DNA of 64,000 nucleotides from Tubulanus polymorphus (Eukaryota > Nemertea > Palaeonemertea > Tubulaniformes > Tubulanidae), in contig NC_134031.1 in NCBI RefSeq assembly GCF_964204645.1, forward strand, positions 14,655,307 through 14,719,306, given 5' to 3'. The translations under genes were made by a program, and so were the position numbers. Below, piece after piece: positions 56,701 to 64,000 of the stretch. Under the pieces are notes generated by a model that had not been told where the DNA came from, searched no databases, and saw only the letters and a program-made list of their open reading frames with translations. Each line of letters opens with the position of its first letter. Within the stretch, counting starts at the first letter, position 1.

Positions 56701-59700
56701 TAAAACTGGTGCACTAAAACTATATTGAGTATAAGTCAGTTCCTGATATTTCATAAGCTCAACTCATCCCATCTGTTAATTATTTCATTCAGGAGGGTGT
56801 TTCGCCGAAGAATGCGTTTTGAACTCAAGCCCCAGCGAGTGCAGTATAATAACCAAACAACCAACAACGCTTTATCAACTCAACAGGTATATATCTATAG
56901 AAGGGACGGCATTTACCGCGACGCATTGTAGGAAAATCTATGCACGTACTGAGACGTCCTTTTACTGATGCTTAATGCCAGTTTTCCCGTCGTCAAGTTA
57001 CATGTTTCAAACAGATTGGTGGTCCGAGGGAGTCACAATATTCGTTTTAAGCCCGGGCTAAATTCGGTTAAGAAAGATGTGTTCGCCGTCTAAAGGTTAA
57101 GTACCGTACTCTTACTTCTGTAGTGTAACGGAGCTAAGGATCAAAGGGAACCAACCCTAAAATATAGTTTTCCAGAAGGCAAAATCTCCACTAGTTTATA
57201 ATAGGTAAAAACAACAGCTATGACAGTGACGCAGTGAATCAAAATACTACAATAGGATATTTATTTCCATATGAATGATATAACCATGTCGGATCTTCGT
57301 ATTCTCTCTATAATGGACGACGCATCCATATGCCACGTAGACCGATGATTCGCGCACGCACAGGAACCTTATCTAACGAAATAGAATCACTCGCGGGCGT
57401 CCCTGGGGCACTGACGCCATTGGCCATTTTAACAAGGGAACTTCGAATCCGGATTGAGACATCAACTCACACAATCTAGGCGGGGCGATGATACATTTTG
57501 CACACAATCTCGATCTCTAATATAGCTACTTAACTAAAATTGGATTGCTCCTACTAAATCTAACCTACTAAATCTGCCATCGCCAGAAAAGTGCCATCGG
57601 CAACGAAGTAATACTAAATATAGGGTGACTCCTGGTGATGCCTACGAGTGATAAGTACAATGATATAAGTGCTAATGGCTACGAGTAATAAGTATAGTAA
57701 CATAAGTGCTAGACAGAACACTCCTCTCTGAAAAGGAGTTTAGGAGAAACGTATTTACTACAGTATGCAATGTTCAATTTCTACCAATGATTTATTCTGG
57801 TTTGTGGTCTTCATAAAGTATCGCTTTCGATCAATCGCAATTTTTGCACTGGTCGCTTTAATACACCATTTGCAGTTTTAACTGCAACGGAACGGAACAA
57901 GTCATCTCAACCTGGATAGACCTCAACGACACGTCCCATTTTCCATTCGGTCTTCTTCACGTTATCTTCAGCAACCAATACAACATCACCAACTTTCAAG
58001 TTCTGCTGAACTACAGTCCACTTCCTGAATCTATTTAGTTCGGCCAAATATTCCCGATACCATCTAGTCCAGAATGACTTTTCGAGTCTTTGGCAGTACA
58101 GCCACCTTTTACCAAGACTAGTACTTGGTAAACTCACAAACGACTTGGCGTTATCTGACCACATGGTACACGGTTTCCCTCGGCGATTAATCATACGTTC
58201 GAATGACTTAAGAAACTCATCAGCCGTCATGTCCTCTAATAGTTCCAGATGGTCAGCTCTGATGGTCATACAAGTGAATATGTAGGAATTACTGGTGTCC
58301 AGTCTTATCATACAATGGTCCGGCATAATCACATCCAACATGTGTGAATATAATAATTTAATATAATAATTTATTTTCGTAAACCGGTTACGAGGTATCC
58401 AGTGCAAGCCAACAGGCTGTACATAAAATTAAGGCGCTGGAACCTTGTGCAGAGTGCAGGGGAATGTGCAGTGATACTTATAAATAATGCTATTAATAAT
58501 CTTAATGTAAACCAATAATCGACAAGTAATCAATGCCGCTAGTAACTCTAACTCTGGAATAGTTCTTTTTTCTTTCATCGGGCTTACCCTGGTTTTAGAA
58601 CACAACAGAGCAACCTTGAACTCATCATTTGGATTTTCACTATGGATATACACACACGCAGCATATGCCTTTTCACTGGCGTCACCAAATCCGTGCAGGG
58701 TCTATTTTACATCATGTTTTGTCTCCATGAGTACATATCGGTCAAGTCTTAGATCATCAAGGTTTTTCACATCAGCTTTCCACTGACACCACTCCTCATG
58801 TAGTTCGACAGGTAACGAATCATCCCATCCACAGACGATAGTCCACGATCGCTGGAATAACATTTTTCGCAGTGATCAAAAACGGTGAGAGTCATATTGT
58901 TCATAGCATACCATTGGGTCATAAATCCGATGTAGTTGTTTTAGAACGCTATGACGAGTTTCAATCAGTAAATCTTCCATCTTATCACAAAAGGAGAACA
59001 TCAACTGGTCATCGCTCGGTATAAACATGGTACCTAGTGGCTTTAAACCAGATTCAACATCGGACAACATTTTGACGTGTTGAGTCGCGAGGTCTTCTTT
59101 CTTCAATTGACCGAGAGCTTCAGGTTTATTAGAACTAAACTTCTTCCACGGGAATCCACCGGATTCCAGAACTTCCTTTAACTGTAAGGCTAAGTCGGAA
59201 GCTTCCGAGATTTCATCTTCACCAGATAGGACATCATCGACATAAGTATTGCTTAATATTTCCTCACAGGATTTTGGGTATTGTGACTGTAAATTCTCAG
59301 CATGTTGTCGCACGACCATGATGCTACTGAACGAAATCTTAACAACATGCCACATAGGTTTGGTTGCAACTGGACCGGGAAGCAGTGTTGCATTTATAGA
59401 AACACCTGGGCCTTTTGCAGAGCCATCAAACACGGGCCGCACCTTCGTAGTGTAACCGGCTGGTTGTTGTATCGGCAGGCTGGCTGGGGAACTAGCATTT
59501 ACACCAGCGGTACAGGATTCCATCGTTCAGGAACAACAAGGCAGTTAAACCTTATAGGTGCAATCTTTATTGCATCCCGGAATGAGAATGATTATCATAA
59601 CTTTACATTGTCTTTATATACAGAATCATGAGTTTGATGTGAGAACAAGGTGTCAGACAAGTTGTAGACATCAGGACTCAGAAACTAACACCTAGTGACA

Positions 59701-62700
59701 TATTTTGAGAGACATTAATTAATTATTGATTAGCACTGACTAGAGCTAATTACTATGAATATATGAACATATTGAGTAATGTCACATGTTGATTACGATT
59801 AAAGCACATATTAATACTATATTCATAAGTTATTTACATTATTAATATTATTATTATTGTTAAGCATTTCCATGTAGTAAGAGATATGAAATATTATGAA
59901 CCATTCGATATGAAATTGTAGATATATAAAACACGTTCCCAAATGTTTTGATACTTTCTCAGTTTGTATCATAAATATTGCCAATTTCTGGTCCTTAAGT
60001 CCTAAAAAATGATAAATTTACAGCGTAAAATCGTACAAACGTGTCAATTATACTTCTAAACGCTTTATTTGCGCAACAGTTTATGAATTGAGCGTGGGCC
60101 ATAGAGCGCTATAACCGCCTCTGATCTCGACTTTCAATTATAATTACGTAAGCTATTCATGAACAAAATGCGGCCGGCGCACAATAGAAACTTCGCTCTA
60201 TGTATTATTTCATGATTATAGAATATGCAACTTATATCAGAAAGACAGTAGTAGCTTTATTTGGTCTGAGTACGGGATGGTGCAGCAGATACCAGACTGT
60301 TCTCATTAAAAATAGAAATAAATTCTCGCAAGCACGAATTCATTTTTATTTCTTACTCAAATTTTCAACCTTTAATCTGAAACAAGACTTATCTAATTAC
60401 TCTAATAATTCCATATATATGAATAACATATAAATGAATATCATTTAAATGAAAGCCATGTATATGAATATTATATATAACATATTAATGAAAAGCAAAG
60501 TGCTTTCTCTCAGGGACCTATCATCACCAGTTTTCTTCAGAATATAATTCTACCTGAATATCAATTTACTATAAAAATAATTAATGGACGGGAGATTTGA
60601 TATTTCAAGAATAGCTTGTTTTTGTAAGGGCATCACCGTATTTATCCTCCAGTGTCTCCAGAATGTCTTCGTAACTGGGATCTTTTAGAGCGGCAATAAT
60701 TTTCCGAGCATTACCAGTTAAAAGTATCAAGGTGAAATGTGCTTTTTCTGCCTCGGTGTAACCCGGTTTCTGGAATTCAGACTCGATCAGGTTCTTCCAC
60801 AGGTCGAACAAATGAACATCCCCACTATATTTTGGGAATTCTTTTCTCTTTTTCTCATTGTAATGGTGCTGAGTAATTTACTCAATGCATCTTCACTCAA
60901 GACACTGTTACCAGAACCACTACCATCAAGTGGCCGTCAGAGTTAAATAGGTGTAATTATAGGACATTTCATCGTCTAATTCCTTCTTCACTTTATCTAG
61001 AGACATCTACGCGAGCTTCGTTCTCTGGACAAACATCAATATCTGATTGCACTTGCTGTAGAGCAGTAAACGCCTCCTCTAACATCTTATGGAAATTCTT
61101 CACTATGGCGAGTTTCACTTGATCATCATCATTGGCTGCTTCACAATTCTGGTAATACGCTTCAGTTGCATTGTCATACTTGGTGAATCGAATACGGCAC
61201 ACTTTATGCTGGGTGACTCCTGGTAATGCCTACGAGTGATAAGTATAATAATATAAGTGCTATACAGAACATGTAGTAATACGATAGTAATTCACTGACC
61301 GACTTAGGATACACTACGAAGTATCCTAACAGTACATGACACTGATTATTTTGTGCCTCAGTTGTGAATTGCGGGTGTTTAAAACATTTCTAAGACACTC
61401 ATTCACGTAATCTTTGGATCAAAATGAATGATTGGAGTTAGCGATATGTTCTGACAGTATTGCCGGCCCCTACGTGGGCTCTCATAATGGTTCTTGGAAG
61501 GGGACAGGCCCATTGCGCAGTTTTTCAGAATGGTTCCATACCACAGGCAGAGGCCCATTGCACAGTTTTTTCAGAATGGTTCGCATACCACAGATAGGTT
61601 GTACTGGCGGATAGGGAGGCCCTAACGCAGCCTCTCGGCTCTGGGGGCTGCGGATACGTGCATTGGTGGTACGTTTTTTAGGAGAGCGTTCCACGGTTTT
61701 TGGGGATGGGTTAACAAATAATGTAGTTAACTTTGTACGGGGAGGGGTCTAAGAAAAATGTGCGTACTATCCTGACAGGGGCTCTCTTAAGAAAATGTAT
61801 GTATAAACGAGAGATATAAAAAGATAATGTCAAACAATAATACAAAATACATGCAGAATCCTAAGATCATCGTCTCGGCATTTTTCAATTAATGGTAGTC
61901 CCACAAAGCATTATATCACGTAATTCATTGGTTGATTGTAGGGGCTTTTTTAAATGAACGTACGGGTGGTGTGGTCAATATAGCAAGTACAAAGATCGAA
62001 CAAAATGGAAATGGCTGGGGCAGAATTTGCTGGTTATGTTTCGGGTAGGGGTAGGGGAGGTGTGGGGTTGGTTCCAAGAACTCCTGAACATTTGGAGCAT
62101 TTGGATTCATCTCCCGGCCAATTAAAATGAATGTATTTCGTAAGCAAAAAATATCAGGATTCGGGATTTATGCGCCGAGGAGGTGTGCTCAAGACCTACA
62201 CATCCGAGCACTCAACGACAAAGCCGTCCATTGGACGGGTATTCAGCTACTCTATACTATGGGAGGAAATGTTGCTTGAATTCTAATTGGGAAGGTCATT
62301 CGGGATTTATTAGGCTGACATTTAATGAGCCGCGCATAATTTTCCAACCCATCGAGGATGGGTATTTTCACTAGTAAATAATATAATCATTTAACTCCCA
62401 TTGGAAATAACCATTTTTCAAGTTGTTTTATCGAGGTTTTTCGAAGCCTCATTTTGTTTTACAACCGCTAGGAAGCAAAATTTCACAAGCAATTTCACAA
62501 TGACGACTGAACCCGACCTTAATTTCAACGATTCGGTCAAATTATTACTAGTTTTTAATGGCGAATTCAACAATAAGACATGATTATAATAATAAGAGTT
62601 GTGATATTTGTCTCCGGTGTTTGAAAAGATTTTAAAAACGAATTTTATGCTAACTGGTATGAGATACTCGAACCAGTGCAAGTGCAGCCCCAGGGCCCAG

Positions 62701-63504
62701 TTTCACAAAAAAGTTAACCTCAAATTGCTGGTGTAATTGCCATTGGTTACTTTATATTCTCAATGACGAGGACAACAATTCAAACTTAACCGATTTAGGC
62801 TTAAACTGTTTTCTTGAAACTGGCCCCTTTTAGGTTTGTTTGCAATTTTCCAGAAGCGAGTTTGAGCTGAAAGATCGAACTCACCTAATCGATATAGTTC
62901 GATCGAAAATCAATACTATTCCCGATGACGTCATACTGAAGGGTCACGGCTACGATGAAACAAGATGGCGTCGATTCAAGCAGCAGCAAGTCAAGTCGGC
63001 CATTTTGAATAATCACAGTTACATAGCAACGCGTCAGCAGAATATTAATATTCCGCGAATGTAAGTGTATCATTTTCTCGTGCAATTTAAAAAAAAAATA
63101 TTTTTGGCAAATTATTGCTGAGTTTATTAAAATTTTACCGTGCTAGAACTGGTTTGGGGCGTTGTTGCTATGATACGTTGTTTATTGTTAAGTGAATACT
63201 CAACAATAAATAACACGTATCGTAGCAACCAGATTGTCCAACCAGATTGTATCATGGGAGGTTCTTTGTTCAGCGTCTAATCGCTAGTTACTTTAAATAG
63301 TTACTTTAAAAAGAAAGTCATAAAAGCAGTTGTGTCTTTCCGAATCGCTGTTCAGATTTCTCGGGAAACGTAGGATTGAATCGGCTAAAGCTAGTTGCAG
63401 TTCAACGGCGCACATGCTCGCCGAGTTAACCTCGCCCTCGACGCGCAGTAGATCATCTTTAGAATTCATAACAACAGCCACAACAGACACCAGCGAAAAA
63501 ATAG
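53008..63504 (+). CDS. cyclic nucleotide-binding domain protein, CNBD2-like (3' end outside window)
   Basis: Exons 53008-53745, 54933-55002, 56239-56319, 56793-56886, 62854-63060, 63356-63504 join in matching phases to ~446 residues and stop at a phase-1 donor. A Lys/Arg-rich N-terminus (~1-90) is followed by two domains with the cNMP-binding beta-roll: ~98-215 (F-Y-L-I-C-G-V-V-E-V ... G-E-Y-L-G-L) and ~220-330 (F-L-N ... L-V-V-K-Q-G-E-I-S-E-Y-I-Y-F-I-I-N-G ... G-G-C-F-A-E-E-C-V-L). A tail follows with W-R-R-F-K-Q-Q-Q. The Glu of the phosphate-binding cassette is kept in domain 2, but the Arg that grips the cyclic phosphate is absent in both, so classical cAMP/cGMP binding is doubtful. An in-frame TAA at 52984 supports the start. 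Family by fold and layout; CNBD2 orthology is inference. Confidence 0.85.
53865..54410. repeat. 11-bp minisatellite in CNBD2-like intron 1
   Basis: About 45 units close to ataagattcct (also acgatcccta), many diverged. Confidence 0.95.
54605..54822 (+). mobile_element. LINE 3' end fragment
   Basis: Reads E-F-K-F-R-V-K-T-Y-L-F-N-N after a diverged start and ends with a taaaccgctctaaaacgcag tail and gttatcatatattatt. Resembles the 3' tails at 14877 and 51830. Confidence 0.6.
54825..54915. repeat. family B units
   Basis: Two copies of agactggtctta(ag)ttgtta + gattggctatagaactaaaa, directly before exon 2 of the CNBD2-like gene. Confidence 0.85.
54933..55002 (+). CDS. CNBD2-like exon 2
   Basis: Acceptor ttttcag, donor gtatgc, phase 0 to 1. 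Encodes P-A-N-K-L-V-V-K-Q-G-E, then Y-I-Y-F-I-I-N, the canonical first strands of a cNMP domain. Confidence 0.9.
55680..55730 (-). mobile_element. possible retroelement tail
   Basis: On the minus strand gaggatcaataaagaattga + attgaa. A similar ggatcaataaagttattttg tail is present on the minus strand near 44085-44120. Confidence 0.35.
56239..56319 (+). CDS. CNBD2-like exon 3
   Basis: Acceptor atttcag, donor gtgcga, phase 1 to 1. Continues G-R-C-Q-R-Y-R-R and ends F-E-L-D-T-L-E-A. Confidence 0.85.
56793..56886 (+). CDS. CNBD2-like exon 4 (phosphate-cassette exon)
   Basis: Acceptor cattcag, donor gtatat, phase 1 to 2. Reads G-G-C-F-A-E-E-C-V-L-N-S-S-P-S-E-C-S-I-I. The family F-G-E-x-x-L...R-A-A pattern lacks its Arg. 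Confidence 0.87.
57623..57720 (-). repeat. BEL/Pao 3' LTR piece
   Basis: Direct-repeat partner of 61211-61270, with an internal duplication of the acgagtgataagta...ataagtgcta segment. Full LTR borders not resolved. Confidence 0.6.
57797..58407 (-). pseudogene. BEL/Pao integrase and C-terminal domain remnant
   Basis: T-I-R-A-D-H-L-E-L-L-E-D-M ... R-R-G-K-P-C-T-M-W-S-D-N-A-K-S-F (integrase core, truncated), then F-W-T-R-W-Y-R-E-Y-L, N-L-K-V-G-D-V-V-L-V-A-E-D-N and G-R-V-V-E-V-Y-P-G (DUF5641). A stop follows P-G, while the homologous frame continues N-G-V-L-K-R-P-V-Q-K-L. Confidence 0.85.
58429..58870 (-). pseudogene. BEL/Pao RNase H-like region remnant
   Basis: Reads W-D-D-S-L-P, L-H-G-F-G-D-A-S-E-K-A-Y-A-A-C-V-Y and S-K-T-R-V-S-P-M-K, T-I-P-E-L-E-L-L-A-A-L. 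Broken by a stop between the parts. Confidence 0.8.
58876..59523 (-). pseudogene. BEL/Pao reverse transcriptase remnant with central deletion
   Basis: V-R-P-V-F-D-G-S-A-K-G-P-G-V-S-I-N and L-L-P-G-P are followed almost at once by Q-H-A-E-N and Y-V-D-D-V-L-S-G. Intact elements have roughly 70-100 residues more between them, including the first catalytic Asp, so the polymerase core is lost although Y-V-D-D remains. Confidence 0.85.
60605..61202 (-). pseudogene. BEL/Pao gag remnant
   Basis: Two open pieces in different frames: R-I-R-F-T-K-Y-D-N-A-T-E-A-Y at the start, and later F-D-L-W-K-N-L-I-E-S-E-F ... K-A-H-F-T-L-I-L-L-T-G-N-A-R-K-I-I-A-A-L, the DUF1759-type gag core of BEL elements. The frame change between them shows decay. 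Confidence 0.7.
61211..61270 (-). repeat. BEL/Pao 5' LTR piece
   Basis: Lies directly before the gag remnant in element orientation. Repeat of 57623-57720. Confidence 0.6.
61500..61600. repeat. two-copy ~47-bp tandem repeat
   Basis: aggcccattgc.cagtttttt + cagaatggtt..cataccaca occurs twice. Confidence 0.85.
62690..62828. mobile_element. family C inverted-repeat element
   Basis: Left agggcccagtttcacaaaaa + agtta; right taaactgttttcttgaaact + ggcccc, imperfect inverted complements. The core, with aattgccattggttact and caattcaaacttaaccg, matches the tandem repeat at 2555-2950 in inverted orientation. It ends 25 bp before the exon 5 acceptor. Confidence 0.75.
62854..63060 (+). CDS. CNBD2-like exon 5
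   Basis: Acceptor tttccag, donor gtaagt, phase 2 to 2. Encodes S-E-F-E-L, I-P-D-D-V-I-L-K, then R-W-R-R-F-K-Q-Q-Q-V-K. Joins exon 4 across a 6-kb intron. Confidence 0.85.
63164..63229 (+). other. 66-nt hairpin in CNBD2-like intron 5
   Basis: gttgctatgatacgt (63164-63178) pairs with acgtatcgtagcaac (G-U at one position), and tttattgtt pairs with aacaataaa. A small bulge separates the helices and the loop is ~12 nt. It could be a pre-miRNA-like hairpin or a miniature foldback element. Confidence 0.5.
63356..63504 (+). CDS. CNBD2-like exon 6
   Basis: Acceptor gttcag, donor gtaggg, phase 2 to 1. Encodes F-L-G-K-R-R-I-E-S-A-K, then a Ser/Thr-rich stretch. The frame beyond 63505 runs into a minisatellite and is not coding. 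Confidence 0.75.
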
Positions 63505-64000
63505 GTAGGGTACTCTACAAAATACAATGTAGTGTGAACATTTTCCGGCTCAAGTATAAAATATGGAAAAGTAGTCCAATGGCCTTTTTACCTGACGTAT
63601 CAATACGCACAATGCTGACCGAAGATCTGCAAATCTTAACATTCCCGACACACCGGTACTCCCGACATACCGGCACTCCCAACTTTCCGACATACCGGCA
63701 GTCCCGACATGCCGGCAATCCGACATACCGGCAATCCCGACAATCCGACATAACGGCGATCCGACATACCAGCACTCCCGACATGTCGACACAACCGGTA
63801 CTCCCGACATACCGGCACGACCGACAGAATGTCGGAATGTCAGGATTGTCGGGAATGTCGGATTGTCGGAATGTTGCGATTGTCCGGTATGTCGAATTTC
63901 CGGTATGTCGGGATTGCCGATGTTATAATTCAAATACAGAACTATGAACCGAATCACTCATTCATTTCATCTTAAGCTTTCGCAATGAGGCACTTTACCA
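63505..64000. other. downstream of exon 6: intron with minisatellite
   Basis: 63640-63920 is a 10-13-bp array of cgacataccggcactcc words that then turns into its complement (gtcggaatgtcgggattgtc), giving open frames on both strands that are not genes. Nothing else was recognised up to the window end. Confidence 0.8.
63638..63920. repeat. cgacataccgg minisatellite with an inversion inside
   Basis: About 14 units read cgacataccggcantccc. From ~63822 the same unit reads in reverse complement (gtcggaatgtcgg, ccggtatgtcg), so the halves can pair. Confidence 0.9.

Larger units (their letters stand above)
57623..61270 (-). mobile_element. BEL/Pao LTR retrotransposon, internally deleted
   Basis: From high to low coordinates (minus strand): LTR piece, gag (~61202-60605), then after an unrelated A/T-rich insert a reverse transcriptase remnant (59523-58876), RNase H-like part (~58870-58429), integrase and C-terminal domain (58407-~57800), LTR piece. 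A gggtgactcctggt.atgcct + acgagtgataagta direct repeat at both ends marks the LTRs; the 57.6-kb copy has an extra internal ~36-bp duplication. About 3.6 kb, with stops, frameshifts and deletions, so not autonomous. Confidence 0.85.
56887..62853. other. CNBD2-like intron 4 (~6 kb)
   Basis: Contains the antisense BEL/Pao remnant (57623-61270), an A/T-rich insert within it (59630-60540), a two-copy ~47-bp repeat (61500-61600) and a family C element (62690-62828). No host exon seen. Confidence 0.7.

Noticed and set aside
63505-63947. continuation of the frame past CNBD2-like exon 6, and opposing minus-strand frames
   Set aside because: They run through a minisatellite. A donor at 63505 fits the end of the exon.

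Overview
This window comes from the nuclear genome of a bilaterian animal, most likely a marine invertebrate. The evidence is phase-matched GT-AG introns, an intron-bearing tRNA-Tyr, an Lmx1-type LIM-homeobox gene, tandem secreted alpha-carbonic anhydrases, BEL/Pao and LINE retrotransposon remains, and very many short inverted-repeat elements and minisatellites. I cannot name the species. The repeat landscape would fit a lophotrochozoan, but that is inference.

Layout. (1) 952-12305, + strand: two head-to-tail secreted alpha-carbonic anhydrase genes with matching splice phases. Between them lies the decayed last exon of a third copy. (2) 14401-39161, - strand: an Lmx1 (LMX1A/B class) gene. Six coding exons join in frame to about 346 residues (LIM1, LIM2, homeodomain, basic segment, linker, conserved C-terminus). 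Its first coding intron is about 19 kb and carries triplet repeats, polypurine tracts, minisatellites and mobile-element debris. A tRNA-Tyr gene on the + strand lies in the LIM2-homeodomain intron. (3) 46076-47047, + strand: a 323-residue single-exon reading frame that I do not recognise. (4) 53008-63504, + strand, continuing past the window: a gene with two cyclic-nucleotide-binding-type domains (CNBD2-like). Its 6-kb intron 4 holds a broken BEL/Pao element in antisense orientation.

The genes belong to unrelated processes: CO2/bicarbonate chemistry outside the cell, transcriptional patterning, and a putative cyclic-nucleotide-domain scaffold. I see no operon-like logic. The unusual content is in gene architecture (a 30-nt exon, a Lys at the proton-shuttle position, a lost tandem copy, cNMP folds without the phosphate-binding Arg) and in repeats (several palindromic element families whose ends have grown into tandem arrays, and a recurring hammerhead-like stem-loop).

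Exon borders were read by eye from splice consensus, phase agreement and family similarity. No alignment or database search was run.
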